Below are positions 28,911-39,500 of a stretch of DNA of 64,000 nucleotides, piece by piece (position 1 is the stretch's first letter; each line of letters opens with the position of its first letter). A program made the translations under genes and the position numbers. The DNA is from Serinibacter arcticus (GTDB taxonomy: Bacteria; Actinomycetota; Actinomycetes; Actinomycetales; Beutenbergiaceae), in assembly GCF_004786095.1 (NCBI RefSeq), contig NZ_RHPJ01000004.1, forward strand, positions 1 through 64,000, written 5' to 3'. Under the pieces are notes generated by a model, which had not been told where the DNA came from, did no database searches, and saw only the letters and a program-made list of their open reading frames with translations.

Positions 28911-30068
28911 ATGTTCAGCATGGCGGCGACGGCGTACCTGACCGGACTGGGCAGCTACCTGCCCGGAGAACCCGTCGAGAACGACCAGGTCGCGAGCCGG
29001 CTCGGGGGGGTGGACCGCCGCACCGAGGCGATCCGGCGCCGCATCCAGCGCGCCAACGGCATCCGCCTGCGCCACTACGCGATGGACTCGGACGGCCGCA
29101 CCACCGAGCTCAACGAGGAGCTCGCCGTGAAGGCGCTGACCGCGGCCCTCGCCGACCGCGGGATCGGCGCCGAGCAGCTGGGCATGCTGGCGTGCGCGAC
29201 CACCCAGGGCGACCTCCTCGTCCCCGGCTTCGCCTCGATGGTGCACGGCCGTCTCGGCGGCGGACCGATGCAGGTCCTGACGGCGACCGGCGTCTGCGCG
29301 TCCAGCATCGCGGCGCTCGACGCCGCCGTGGCCAAGGTGCGGCTCGGCGACCACGCCCGCGCCGCCGTCGTGGGATCGGAGCTGTCCAGCCGCTGGCTGC
29401 ACCAGCGACGCTTCACCGGGGTGGCGGACCACCTCGACGCGCACTTCCTGCGCTGGATGCTGTCCGACGGTGCGGGCGCAGCGATCGTCGAGATGCAGCC
29501 GCGGCCCGACCGCCCCTCGCTGCGGGTCGACTGGGTCCGGCAGGTCTCGCTCGCCCATGAGCACGACGTCTGCATGCGCGCGGGACTCGCCGGCTCCGAG
29601 CTCGTGGCGGGGCAGACGTGGCAGGACTACGACGACGTCGCCACCGCCGAGCGCGAGGGCCTGCTCCAGATCCGGCAGGAGACGTCCGTGCTCGGCGCGC
29701 TCGCCGAGGCCGGGCTGCGGCAGTTCGAGGACCTCGTCGACCTCGGCCTGATCGACCTGCGCCGGCTCGACCACGTCATCTGCCACTACAGCACGAACGC
29801 GTTCCGCGACGTCGTGTTCGACGCGCTGCGCACCCGCGTCCCGGGTCTCGACGAGGACCGCTGGTTCTCCAACCTCGAGACCCGCGGGAACACGGGGGCG
29901 GCGTCGATCTTCGTCGCCCTCGAGGAGGCGTGGCGCACCGGCCGGCTGCAGCCGGGCCAGACCGTCCTGCTCGCCGTGCCCGAGTCCGGCAGGTTCTCGT
30001 TCGGATTCGCCCACCTGACCGTCGTCGCCCCCCGCACGCCCCGCCGATCGCCAAGGAGCCACGGATGA
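28911..30068 (+). CDS. type III beta-ketoacyl synthase (StlD/DarB-like)
   Basis: A 385-residue thiolase-fold ketosynthase of the FabH (KAS III) class. The catalytic triad is visible: Cys129 (ATGVCASSIAALDAA), His292 (HVICHYSTNAF) and Asn327 (TRGNTGAASIFVALEE). Compared with housekeeping FabH it is longer and lacks the rest of a fatty-acid gene cluster; it resembles the StlD/DarB ketosynthases that condense two acyl units to cyclohexanediones or dialkylresorcinols. No DarA-like cyclase or aromatase is next to it. Its stop overlaps the start of a haem-oxygenase-like protein (ATGA), so the two are co-translated. An ATG at 28920 is an alternative start; no clear ribosome binding site precedes either. 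Confidence 0.8.
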   Translation: MFSMAATAYLTGLGSYLPGEPVENDQVASRLGGVDRRTEAIRRRIQRANGIRLRHYAMDSDGRTTELNEELAVKALTAALADRGIGAEQLGMLACATTQGDLLVPGFASMVHGRLGGGPMQVLTATGVCASSIAALDAAVAKVRLGDHARAAVVGSELSSRWLHQRRFTGVADHLDAHFLRWMLSDGAGAAIVEMQPRPDRPSLRVDWVRQVSLAHEHDVCMRAGLAGSELVAGQTWQDYDDVATAEREGLLQIRQETSVLGALAEAGLRQFEDLVDLGLIDLRRLDHVICHYSTNAFRDVVFDALRTRVPGLDEDRWFSNLETRGNTGAASIFVALEEAWRTGRLQPGQTVLLAVPESGRFSFGFAHLTVVAPRTPRRSPRSHG

Positions 30069-30775
30069 CCGCCACGACCAGCACGAGCCTGAGCGGGTAC
30101 GCCCCGCCGGCGCGCGACACCCGCCCCCTGCCGGAGCGCCTGGACGAGGTGTGGGCGGACCTCGAGCGGCGCCTCGCGGACGTCCCGATCCTGCGAGCGC
30201 TCGCCGCGGGGGACGTCACGCTGGAGGACTACCACCGGCTGCTGCACAACCTCCGCCAGCAGGTGGTGGACGGGTCGCTGTGGATCGCGCGCGCCGCGTC
30301 GAACTTCGACGTCGAGCACTTCGACCTCCGGTCCGCGGCGATGGCGCACGCGCAGGAGGAGCACCGCGACCACCTGCTGCTGCAGCGCGACTACCTCGCG
30401 ATCGGCGGATCCCTGCAGGAGCTGCGCGCCGGCCGGAAGAACATCGGTTCGCAGGCGCTGTCGGGCTACATGTTCTCGATCGCGAGCGGGCCCAACCCCG
30501 TGGCCGCGCTCGGGGCGATGTTCGTCATCGAGGGCCTCGGTGCTCAGAAGGCCGGCGAGTGGGGCCGCAGGTTCGCCGACGTGCTCGGGCTGGCCGACAG
30601 CCAGGTCCACTTCATGATCTACCACGCCGAGGCGGACGTGGAGCACACCGGGACCATGGAGGGATTCCTGACCTCCGACCGGCTCGACGCCGACGCGCAG
30701 GACGCGATCGTGTCCTGCGCCAGGGTCGTGGCGCGGCTCTACGTCATGCAGCTCACCGAGCTCGACGAGATCTGA
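30065..30775 (+). CDS. haem-oxygenase-like metallo-oxidase (HDO/TenA fold)
   Basis: A 236-residue all-helical protein of the TenA/PqqC/haem-oxygenase-like superfamily. Putative metal ligands are spaced as in diiron oxidases of this fold: an acidic/His cluster in AHAQEEHRDH (about 95-103), Glu156 (VIEGLGAQKAGEWG) and the third-helix set His187-x3-Asp191-x2-His194 (YHAEADVEHTG), the same H-x3-D-x2-H pattern as the chlamydial enzyme CADD. Such enzymes make terminal alkenes, N-oxygenated products or aminobenzoate. Overlap with the ketosynthase suggests that it oxidises a ketosynthase product or a fatty acyl chain. The reaction is not known. Confidence 0.7.
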   Translation: MTATTSTSLSGYAPPARDTRPLPERLDEVWADLERRLADVPILRALAAGDVTLEDYHRLLHNLRQQVVDGSLWIARAASNFDVEHFDLRSAAMAHAQEEHRDHLLLQRDYLAIGGSLQELRAGRKNIGSQALSGYMFSIASGPNPVAALGAMFVIEGLGAQKAGEWGRRFADVLGLADSQVHFMIYHAEADVEHTGTMEGFLTSDRLDADAQDAIVSCARVVARLYVMQLTELDEI

Positions 30776-30785
30776 GGGCGACGCC

Positions 30786-31625
30786 GTGCCTCCCGAGTTC
30801 GTCAGGTCCGACCCGAGCATGTGGGAGGCGATCCACGCCGACCCCTCGATCCCGCTCGCCAAGCCCGTCGTCCGGATGATCATCGACGACCAGCGCCGCA
30901 TCTCCCGCCGCTGGCTCTACCCCTACGCCCGGTTCTTCTCGCGCATCCTGGTCACGGCGCTGTCGCTGATCAAGCGGATCGCCCCGGGCCGCTGGATGTC
31001 GCTGACCACCATGGACCGCCTGTGCCTGTGGTTCCTGCGCCGGTTCGTGGCGCCGGACGCCGTCGAGCTCCTCATCCGACACTTCGTGGTCGAGACGAAC
31101 CTCGTCAACTTCATCATCCGCAACACCGCCACGACGATGGAGCCCGTCACGCTGCGGCCGACGACGCTCGCCGGGCTCGGCGAGAACGCCGTCGTCGAGC
31201 ACGACATCAACGTCTACGACGTGCTGATCTCGCTGGAGAAGGTGCGCGTGGACGCGCCCGACCAGATCGACTTCAGCCAGCTCGACGTCCCGACGCTCGA
31301 TCCCGAGCGCCGGCAGCGCCGGATCATGCGCCTCGACATCCAGACGGCGCTCTGCTTCATGAACGTCCCGTTCTGCATCGCCCTGAGCCTGGAGGAGTTC
31401 CGCCGGGCGATCCACTCGCTGCGGTTCGACGACTCCTTCCTCGAGATCCTCGCGGTGATCACCGAGGACGAGACGTTCAAGCACTGGAAGATGGGCGGGC
31501 TGAGCCTCTGGATGGACACCAACGTCGACGTCCCGCACCTCGTCTACCGGCACGCGCTGGTGTGCGAGTACGCGCACGCGCACCTGGCCTCGATCGCGCG
31601 CCGGAACGGCGTCGACCCGGGCTGA
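30786..31625 (+). CDS. unrecognised protein of the ketosynthase/oxidase operon
   Basis: A 279-residue protein that starts at a GTG 10 nt after the metallo-oxidase gene, with GAGGG upstream. I do not recognise a family with certainty. Residues 35-85 are amphipathic and basic (RRWLYPYARFFSRILVTALS), with a possible membrane-associated helix. The middle is acidic and well structured (VVEHDINVYDVLISLEKV), and the last third has many aromatic, His and Asp residues (YRHALVCEYAHAHLASIARR). It could be a membrane-bound enzyme acting on the ketosynthase product. No catalytic motif can be named. Confidence 0.55.
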   Translation: MPPEFVRSDPSMWEAIHADPSIPLAKPVVRMIIDDQRRISRRWLYPYARFFSRILVTALSLIKRIAPGRWMSLTTMDRLCLWFLRRFVAPDAVELLIRHFVVETNLVNFIIRNTATTMEPVTLRPTTLAGLGENAVVEHDINVYDVLISLEKVRVDAPDQIDFSQLDVPTLDPERRQRRIMRLDIQTALCFMNVPFCIALSLEEFRRAIHSLRFDDSFLEILAVITEDETFKHWKMGGLSLWMDTNVDVPHLVYRHALVCEYAHAHLASIARRNGVDPG

Positions 31626-31659
31626 GGGCGCGCGTCGTCCACAGGGGCAGAGAGGGGTC

Positions 31660-32658
31660 TTGCCCGGCGACGTCGTCGCTCGGCACCGTGGTCGCGTGGC
31701 CGCCACCCTCACCCCGGACCAGCGAGCCGTGCTGAACGCCCTCACCGCGGAGCAGTGCGGCGTCGTCTCGCGCTCGCAGCTCCTGGCTGCCGGGCTCCCC
31801 GGCGAGTTCGGGAGCAACCGTGTCGCCGCTCGTCGCTGGCGAGCCGTCCTCGACGGCGTCTACCTCACCCACACCGGCACGATCGGGTTCCGGGAGCGTT
31901 GCTGGGCCGCGCTCCTCCACTGCGGGCCGGGGTCCGCGCTCGCGCGGGGGACAGCCGCGCACCTGCACGGGATCGAGCGTTCGCCGTCGACGACCATCGC
32001 CGTCGTCGTTCCGCACGGCCGACGCATCGTCGCGCCCCCCTGGATCGCGGTCGTGCGCCAGCGCCGACCGATCGCCTGGGGCGGCCAGCCCGCGCGCACC
32101 ACGGCCGAGGTCACGGCGCTGGACCTGTGCGACCTCACCGACGACGTCGACCGCGTCGTCGGTCTCGTCACGGCGACGGCCCGGCTGCAGCGCGGCACCG
32201 CGCACCTCCGGCGCGAGCTGGCCCGCCGGCGCGGTGTCCGCCACCGCGGGGTTCTGCGCGACCTCCTGGCGGAGCACGGTCTGGAGTCCGTGCTCGAGAA
32301 CCGGTTCCTGCGCGACGTCGTGGGGGCGCACGGTCTGCCTCGTCCCGTGCTGCAGCGCGCCGACACCGTCGAGGGGCGCTCGATCCGGAGCGACGCCGTC
32401 GTGGAGGAGTACGGCGTACGGGTCGAGCTGGACGGGCGGATCCACGAGACGAGGACGGACGAGGACGTGTGGCGCGACGACTGGGTGGCCGTCGACTCCG
32501 GACACCTGACCCTGCGCCTGCGCTGGCGGCACGTGCTCGGTCGCCCGTGCCGCAGCGCCGCCCTGGTCGCGCGGGCCCTGCGACGTGGCGGGTGGACGGG
32601 GAACATCGGACCCTGCGGCCCGGACTGCCGGGCCGTCGACGCGGCCCCGTCACGCTGA
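31660..32658 (+). CDS. AbiEi-like antitoxin domain / DUF559-type protein
   Basis: A 332-residue relative of the protein at 9555-10532. The N-terminal winged helix (about 20-70: CGVVSRSQLLAAGLPGE, then RRWRAVLDGVYLTHTG) is AbiEi-like. The C-terminal part (about 235-310) has VEEYGVRVELDGRIHETRTD, with the ELDG core of DUF559/Vsr-like nucleases. I give the TTG at 31660, which has AGAGGGG just upstream; a GTG at 31696 is an alternative. A GTCCACAGGG block precedes it, as it does the other copy. It sits at the end of the ketosynthase operon but looks like an independent, possibly mobile, defence-type gene. Confidence 0.65.
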   Translation: MPGDVVARHRGRVAATLTPDQRAVLNALTAEQCGVVSRSQLLAAGLPGEFGSNRVAARRWRAVLDGVYLTHTGTIGFRERCWAALLHCGPGSALARGTAAHLHGIERSPSTTIAVVVPHGRRIVAPPWIAVVRQRRPIAWGGQPARTTAEVTALDLCDLTDDVDRVVGLVTATARLQRGTAHLRRELARRRGVRHRGVLRDLLAEHGLESVLENRFLRDVVGAHGLPRPVLQRADTVEGRSIRSDAVVEEYGVRVELDGRIHETRTDEDVWRDDWVAVDSGHLTLRLRWRHVLGRPCRSAALVARALRRGGWTGNIGPCGPDCRAVDAAPSR

Positions 32659-32665
32659 TGACTGC

Positions 32666-32712
32666 TCGTGGGGAGGTTCTGCGTGCTCCGAGCACGCAGA
32701 ACCTCCCCACGA
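32666..32712. terminator. 47-bp perfect palindrome, probable terminator or repeat
   Basis: A 23-bp arm (32666-32688) is an exact inverted copy of 32690-32712 around a single C. It starts 8 nt past the stop of the DUF559-like gene and 112 nt before glgE. As RNA it forms a very stable hairpin. A terminator for the upstream operon is the simplest reading; perfect arms this long also suit an interspersed repeat. Confidence 0.6.
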
Positions 32713-32823
32713 CGGCGCACACGGGCGTTCTGCGCTGCCGGGCCGAGGCGCCGGCGGCGGCGCCGACCGCGCGCCGACGTCAGGATGGGTGACCGCAGGG
32801 ACCCGCGCGACTAGGTTCGTGCT

Positions 32824-34860
32824 GTGACCTCGACGAACCCGACGACTCCGAAGCCCACACCCCACACCCCCATCGGACGCATCCCCGTGGTGGACGTCGC
32901 CCCGACGGCCGAGAACGGCAGATGGCCCACCAAGGCCGTGGTCGGGGAGGTGGTCCCGATCCGCGCGACCGTGTTCCGCGAGGGGCACGACGCCGTCGCC
33001 GCCACGATCGTCCTGACCCGCCCCGACGGGTCCGTCGCCTCCACCGCCCGCATGGCCTGCACCAACCCCGGCCTCGACCTGTGGGTCGGCAGCGTCGTCC
33101 CCGACGCCGAGGGTGACTGGACCTTCCACGTCGAGGGCTGGTCGGACCCGTGGGGCACGTGGACGCACGACGCCGACATCAAGGTCCCGGCCGGGATCGA
33201 CGTCGAGCTCATGCTCACCGAGGGCGCCCTCCTGCTGGACCGCGCCGCCGCCGCCGGCGCCGGCACCACCGCTGCGGGCCCCCGCGTCCTGGCCGACGCC
33301 GCCGCCGCGCTGCGCGACCTCACCTCCCCCGCGCTCGCGCGGCTCGCCGTCGCCCGCAGCCGCGAGGTCACCGACACGCTGGCCGCGGCCCCGCTGCGCG
33401 ACCTCGTCACCTCCGGCGCCGCCTACCCGCTCCGCGTCCACCGCGCCCGCGCCCTGGCCGGCGCCTGGTACGAGCTGTTCCCGCGCTCCGAGGGCGCGTG
33501 GCAGGACCCGGACACGGGCGAGTGGCGCTCCGGCACCTTCGCGACGGCGAGCGAGCGCCTGCCCGCGATCGCCGAGATGGGCTTCGACGTCGTCTACCTG
33601 ACGCCGATCCACCCCATCGGCAGCACGAACCGCAAGGGGCCGAACAACACCCTGGTCACGACGCCGGGCGACCCCGGTTCGCCGTACGGCATCGGCGCCG
33701 CCGAGGGCGGCCACGACGCCATCCACCCCGACCTCGGCACGTTCGAGGACTTCGACGCCTTCGTGGCCACCGCCCGCGGGCTCGACCTCGAGATCGCGCT
33801 CGACATCGCGCTCCAGGCCTCCCCCGACCACCCGTGGGTCACCGAGCACCCGGAGTGGTTCACCACGCGCGCCGACGGCACGATCGCCTACGCCGAGAAC
33901 CCGCCCAAGAAGTACCAGGACATCTACCCCCTGAACTTCGACAACGACCCCGAGGGCATCTACGTCGCCATCCGCGACATGCTGCTGCTCTGGATCGAGC
34001 ACGGTGTGACGGCGTTCCGCGTGGACAACCCGCACACCAAGCCGCTGGACTTCTGGGAGCGGATCCTGCAGGAGATCCACGCCGCCCACCCCGACGTCAT
34101 CTTCCTGTCCGAGGCGTTCACGCGCCCGGCGATGATGCGCACGCTGGCGGCCGTCGGGTTCCACCAGTCCTACACCTACTTCACGTGGCGCAACACGAAG
34201 GAGGAGGTCGAGGAGTACCTCGCGGAGGTCTCCGGCGACTCGGGCGCGCTCATGCGACCCTCGTTCTGGCCGACCACGCACGACATCCTCACGCCGTACA
34301 TGCAGCAGGGCGGGACCGCGGCGTTCGCGATCCGCGCGGCGCTCGCGGCGCTCTCCAGCCCCACGTACGGCATCTACGCCGGCTACGAGCTCGTCGAGAA
34401 CGTCCCGCGCCCCGGCGCGCAGGAGCAGATCGACAACGAGAAGTACCAGTACGTCAACCGCGACTGGGAGCAGGCCGACCGCCTCGGCATCGCGCGTCTG
34501 CTCGGCGTCCTCAACGACGTCCGCCGTCGGCACCCGGCGCTGCAGCAGCTGCGCAACCTCACGCTCCACCAGACCTCGGACTCCTCGATCGTCGCGTTCT
34601 CCAAGCACCTGAGCGCGCAGGACTCCCCCACCGGAGAGGCGGACACGGTTCTCGTGATCATCTCGCTCGACCCCTTCACCACCCGCGAGGGTGTCGTCAC
34701 GCTCGACCTCGAGGCACTGGGCCTCGCGGGCGCCGACGCCGGAACCGGCTTCACCGTGCACGACGAGATCACGGGGGCCGAGTGGGAGTGGGGCAGGGAG
34801 AACTACGTCAGGCTCGACCCGCGCGGCGCCGTCGCCCACGCCCTGGTGGTGCACGCGTGA
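32824..34860 (+). CDS. glgE: alpha-1,4-glucan:maltose-1-phosphate maltosyltransferase
   Basis: GlgE adds maltosyl units from maltose 1-phosphate to alpha-glucan chains. The 678-residue GH13_3 protein has the N-terminal immunoglobulin-like/helical domains (about 18-210), then the barrel. Nucleophile Asp401 (FRVDNPHTKPLDFWE) and acid/base Glu430 (FLSEAFTRPAMM) lie as in the Streptomyces enzyme (Asp394, Glu423). The GSTNRKGPNN and ENPPKKYQDIYPLNFDND stretches are GlgE-specific. The GTG at 32824 is the first start in frame with family sequence. It is first of three overlapping genes, glgE-treS-maltokinase/glgB, which together make glucan from trehalose. Confidence 0.96.
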   Translation: MTSTNPTTPKPTPHTPIGRIPVVDVAPTAENGRWPTKAVVGEVVPIRATVFREGHDAVAATIVLTRPDGSVASTARMACTNPGLDLWVGSVVPDAEGDWTFHVEGWSDPWGTWTHDADIKVPAGIDVELMLTEGALLLDRAAAAGAGTTAAGPRVLADAAAALRDLTSPALARLAVARSREVTDTLAAAPLRDLVTSGAAYPLRVHRARALAGAWYELFPRSEGAWQDPDTGEWRSGTFATASERLPAIAEMGFDVVYLTPIHPIGSTNRKGPNNTLVTTPGDPGSPYGIGAAEGGHDAIHPDLGTFEDFDAFVATARGLDLEIALDIALQASPDHPWVTEHPEWFTTRADGTIAYAENPPKKYQDIYPLNFDNDPEGIYVAIRDMLLLWIEHGVTAFRVDNPHTKPLDFWERILQEIHAAHPDVIFLSEAFTRPAMMRTLAAVGFHQSYTYFTWRNTKEEVEEYLAEVSGDSGALMRPSFWPTTHDILTPYMQQGGTAAFAIRAALAALSSPTYGIYAGYELVENVPRPGAQEQIDNEKYQYVNRDWEQADRLGIARLLGVLNDVRRRHPALQQLRNLTLHQTSDSSIVAFSKHLSAQDSPTGEADTVLVIISLDPFTTREGVVTLDLEALGLAGADAGTGFTVHDEITGAEWEWGRENYVRLDPRGAVAHALVVHA

Positions 34861-36560
34861 GCGCCGACGTGTCGCCCGTCTCCCTCGTGGACGCCCGCAG
34901 CGACGACAACGAGTGGTACCGCACCGCGGTCTTCTACGAGGTCGTGCTGCGCGCCTTCGACGACTCCGACGGCTCGGGGTCGGGTGACATCAAGGGCCTG
35001 ATCCGCCGTCTGGACTACCTGCAGTGGCTGGGTGTGGACTGCCTCTGGCTCCCGCCGTTCTTCCCGTCCCCGCTGCGCGACGGCGGCTACGACGTCGCCG
35101 ACTACACCTCGGTCGCCGGTCAGTACGGCACGATCGAGGACTTCGAGCTCCTGGTGAAGGAGATCCACGCGCGCGGCATGCGCATCGTGATCGACCTCGT
35201 CATGAACCACACGAGCGACGCGCACCCGTGGTTCCAGGCCTCGCGCAACGACCCGCAGGGTCCGTTCGGCGACTTCTACGTGTGGAGCGACGACAACACC
35301 GCCTACTCCGACGCGCGCATCATCTTCATCGACACCGAGACGTCGAACTGGACGTTCGACCCGGTGCGCAAGCAGTACTTCTGGCACCGCTTCTTCTCCC
35401 ACCAGCCCGACCTGAACTTCGAGAACCAGGCCGTGCAGGACGCGATGTTCGACTCGGTGCGGTTCTGGCTGCGCACCGGCGTGGACGGCTTCCGCCTCGA
35501 CGCGGTGCCCTACCTGTTCGAGGAGGAGGGCACCGACTGCGAGAACCTCCCGCGCACGCACGAGTTCCTGGCCGATCTGCGCGCGATGGTCGACGCCGAG
35601 GCCCCCGGCACGCTGCTGCTCGCCGAGGCCAACCAGTGGCCGCAGGACGTGGTGGCCTACTACGGCACGGCCGAGCGGCCCGAGTGCCACATGTGCTTCC
35701 ACTTCCCCGTCATGCCGCGCATCTACTACGCGCTGCGCGACCAGCGGGCGACCAACATCCGCGAGATCCTCGCCGAGACGCCGGACATCCCGGTCGGTGC
35801 GCAGTGGGGCACCTTCCTGCGGAACCACGACGAGCTGACGCTCGAGATGGTCTCCACCAACGAGCGCGCGGCGATGTACGGCTGGTACGCCGAGGACCCG
35901 CGGATGCGCGCGAACGTCGGCATCCGCCGTCGCCTCGCCCCGCTGCTCAACAACAGCCGCGCGGAGATCGAGCTCGCGCACTCGCTGCTGATGTCGCTCC
36001 CGGGCAGCCCGTGCCTGTACTACGGCGACGAGATCGGGATGGGCGACAACATCTGGCTCCCGGACCGTGACGGCGTGCGCACGCCGATGCAGTGGACGCC
36101 GGACCGCAACGCGGGCTTCTCCCCCGCCGACCCCGGCAAGCTGTACCTGCCGCTCGTGCAGTCGCTCGTCTACCACTACAACTCTGTCAACGTGGAGGCC
36201 AACCAGGCGCAGCCGACCTCCCTGCTGCACTGGGTGCGCGGCCTGCTGGCCGTGCGCCGTCAGCACCCCGTCTTCGGCCGAGGCGAGTTCATCCCGCTGC
36301 CGTGCGACGAGGAGTCGGTGCTCGCCTTCCTGCGCCGCGACCCCGGACCCGGTGGCGAGACCGTCCTGTGCGTGGCGAACCTCGCCAACACCCCACGCAC
36401 CGCGACCATCCGCATCCCCGACACGGCCAACGCCGTGCTGGTGGACCTGTTCGGGGGATCGACGTTCCCGCCCGTGGTCCCGACGCCGGAGGGTGGCGGC
36501 GCCGTCATGCTCACGTTCGGTTCGCGCGACTTCTTCTGGCTGGAGGTCACCCGTGGCTGA
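34857..36560 (+). CDS. treS: trehalose synthase / maltose isomerase
   Basis: TreS interconverts trehalose and maltose, supplying maltose for the kinase that follows. The 567-residue GH13_16 enzyme has Asp215 nucleophile ([17 protein letters not shown]), Glu257 acid/base ([18 protein letters not shown]) and Asp325 ([13 protein letters not shown]). [20 protein letters not shown] is TreS-typical. I start at the GTG at 34857 (GTGA overlap with glgE). In many actinobacteria TreS is fused to maltokinase; here the two overlap by 8 nt but are separate, and the kinase is fused to GlgB instead. A longer frame upstream only shadows glgE. Confidence 0.95.
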   Translation: MSADVSPVSLVDARSDDNEWYRTAVFYEVVLRAFDDSDGSGSGDIKGLIRRLDYLQWLGVDCLWLPPFFPSPLRDGGYDVADYTSVAGQYGTIEDFELLVKEIHARGMRIVIDLVMNHTSDAHPWFQASRNDPQGPFGDFYVWSDDNTAYSDARIIFIDTETSNWTFDPVRKQYFWHRFFSHQPDLNFENQAVQDAMFDSVRFWLRTGVDGFRLDAVPYLFEEEGTDCENLPRTHEFLADLRAMVDAEAPGTLLLAEANQWPQDVVAYYGTAERPECHMCFHFPVMPRIYYALRDQRATNIREILAETPDIPVGAQWGTFLRNHDELTLEMVSTNERAAMYGWYAEDPRMRANVGIRRRLAPLLNNSRAEIELAHSLLMSLPGSPCLYYGDEIGMGDNIWLPDRDGVRTPMQWTPDRNAGFSPADPGKLYLPLVQSLVYHYNSVNVEANQAQPTSLLHWVRGLLAVRRQHPVFGRGEFIPLPCDEESVLAFLRRDPGPGGETVLCVANLANTPRTATIRIPDTANAVLVDLFGGSTFPPVVPTPEGGGAVMLTFGSRDFFWLEVTRG

Positions 36561-39500
36561 GGTCCACCGCACCACCATGGAACCGAGCCGCATCGAGCTC
36601 CTCACGGCCTGGATGCCGCAGCAGCGCTGGTACGCCGCGAAGGGCAGCACGCCGTCGCTACGCATCGTCGGCGGCTACCGGCTCGACGACCCCGCCGGCG
36701 AGGTGGGCGTGCACGTCGCGATCGTCGCCGACGACTCCGGTCCCGCGCCCGTCGTCTACCAGGTGCCGCTCACCTATCGCGGCGCCGAGGCGCCCGAGCT
36801 GGCGCACGCGCTGGTCGGCACGACCGAGCACGGCGTCCTGGGCACGCGCTGGGTCTACGACGGCGCGCACGACCCCGTGTTCGCGGCGACGTTCCTGGAC
36901 CTGCTGACGAGCCGCGCGCACGCGCAGTCGCCGTCCCTCAGCGACACGCCGGAGCCCCGCGTGGCCGGGCACACGCCGGGCGACGCGTCGCACCTGCGCC
37001 TGTCCTCGCACGCGGTCCTGTCGGGTGAGCAGTCCAACACCTCGCTCATCTGCTCGCTCGTCTCCGACCCGACCGGCACCGTCATGCCGCCGGTGATGGT
37101 CAAGCTGTTCCGGGTGCTGGCGGCCGGGGACAACCCCGACGTCGTGGTCGCCGGGACGCTCAGCGGAGCGGGCTCGCCCTACGTCCCGGCCGTGTTCGGC
37201 CACGTCAGCGGCGTGTGGACCGATCCCTCGGTCGCCCCCGATGACTCCGACGACGGCGACGCGCCCGTCCTCGCGGGACACCTCGCCTTCGCACAGGAGT
37301 TCCTGCCGGGGGTCGAGGACGCGTGGCGCGTCGCGTCCCGCGCCGCCGCGGCGGGTGAGGACTTCACGGGTGCCGCGCGCGAGCTCGGCGTCGCGACGGC
37401 CGGCATCCACCGCGGACTGGCCGAGAGCCTGGGCACCCTGCCCACCGGCGAGCTCGAGCAGGAGCGCCTGGTCGCCGGCATCCGTGCGCGCGCGAGCGCC
37501 GCCGTCGCCGAGGTCCCTGCCCTGGCGACCCACCGCGACGCCGTCGACGCAGCGCTGACCGAGCTGGCCGAGCTGCGCACCTGGCCCCCGCTGCAGCGCG
37601 TCCACGGCGACTACCACCTGGGTCAGGTGCTGCACGCGGGCGACCGCTGGCTCGCCATCGACTTCGAGGGCGAGCCGCTGCGCCCGCTCGCCGAGCGCAC
37701 GCTGCCCGACCTCGCGCTGCGCGACGTCGCGGGCATGCTGCGCTCGTTCGACTACGCCGGCGGCAGCGCCGAGCAGGCCGGCGGCGACTCCGCCCGTGCC
37801 TGGGTCGCCGCGGCCCGCGAGGCGTTCCTCGGGGGCTACTCGGGCGCCGCGGGGATCGACGTCGAGGAGACGCACGGTCCCCTGCTGCGGGCGCTCGAGC
37901 TCGACAAGGCGCTGTACGAGGCCGTCTACGAGCACCGCAACCGACCCGACTGGCTGGGCATCCCCCTGGCCGCGCTGAGGCGGCTGCTCGCTCCGGCCGA
38001 GGAGAGCGCACGGCACCACGGGTCCGAGGACGATCTCGGATCCGCTCCCCACCCGATCGACGGAGCTGACATGCCTGTGTCCGAGTCCCGCCCGCCCCAG
38101 CCGCAGCCCGTGGACCACGCGATCCTCGGGGCGATCGGCCGCGGTGAGCACCCCCTGCCGCACGACGTCCTCGGCGCGCACGTGCTCGACGGCGTCGTCA
38201 CGTTCCGCACGCGCCGACCGCTCGCCGAGTCGGTCACCTACCGCGTGCTGCAGGCCGACGGGGACGTCGTCGACGTGCCCGCCGAGCACGAGCTCGACGG
38301 CACCTGGGTGGCGGCGGTCGCGTCGGAGACGGTGCCGGACTACCGGATCGAGGTCGTCTACGACGGCGCCGCGTCCGTCGTCGACGACCCCTACCGGTTC
38401 CTGCCCACGCTGGGCGACGTCGACCGGCACCTGCTGGCCGAGGGTCGGCACGAGCGCCTCTGGGAGGTGCTCGGCGCCCACGTCCGCACCTTCCCGAGCG
38501 CGCTCGGTGAGGTCCGTGGCGCGTCGTTCGCGGTGTGGGCCCCGAACGCGAGCGCGGTGCGCGTGATCGGAGACTTCAACGGCTGGGACGGCCCGTCCGG
38601 GTCGATGCGCTCGCTCGGCTCCACGGGCGTGTGGGAGATCTTCGTGCCCGACGCCGGCGAGGGTTCGCGCTACAAGTACGAGATCCGCTACGCCGACGGC
38701 TCGTGGCACCAGAAGGCCGACCCGATGGCGCGCGCGACGGAGGTTCCGCCGTCGACCGCCTCGGTCGTGGCGCACGACTCCTACGACTGGGAGGACGGCG
38801 CCTGGATGACCGCGCGCGCCGCCTCCGACCCGCACTCCGGCCCGATGTCCATCTACGAGCTGCACCTGGGCTCGTGGAAGAAGGACCTCACCTACGTCGA
38901 CGCCGCCGACCAGCTGGTGGAGTACCTGACCTGGCTGAACTTCACGCACGTCGAGCTGATGCCGCTGGCCGAGCACCCGTTCGGTGGCTCGTGGGGCTAC
39001 CAGGTGACGTCCTACTACGCGCCGACGTCGCGCTTCGGCAGCCCCGACGAGCTGCGCTACCTCATCGACCGCCTCCACCAGGCCGGCATCGGCGTGCTCC
39101 TGGACTGGGTGCCGGCCCACTTCCCCAAGGACTCCTGGGCGCTGGCGAACTTCGACGGCACGCCGCTGTACGAGCACCCCGACCCGCGCCGCGGCGAGCA
39201 GAAGGACTGGGGCACGCACGTCTTCAACTTCGGCCGGACCGAGGTGCGCAACTTCCTCGTGGCGAACGCGGCCTACTGGCTGCAGGAGTTCCACGTCGAC
39301 GGGCTGCGCGTGGACGCCGTCGCCTCCATGCTCTACCTGGACTACTCGCGCGAGGCCGGCGAGTGGCTCCCCAACGTCTACGGCGGCCGGGAGAACCTCG
39401 AGGCGATCTCGCTGCTGCAGGAGGCCAACGCGGTCGCCTACCGCGTGGCCCCCGGCTCGGTCATGATCGCCGAGGAGTCGACCTCGTTCCCCGGCGTCAC

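Noticed and set aside
28911-30068. Ketosynthase as the housekeeping FabH of fatty acid synthesis
   Set aside because: No acpP, fabD or fabF gene is near, the protein is longer than FabH, and it overlaps an oxidase gene. The triad alone does not distinguish the classes.
33150-34856. Upstream extension of the TreS frame through glgE, and of the GlgB frame through treS
   Set aside because: The extra sequence is Arg/Pro-rich shadow of the overlapping gene. GTG starts at 34857 and 36553 with matching family N-termini explain the real proteins.
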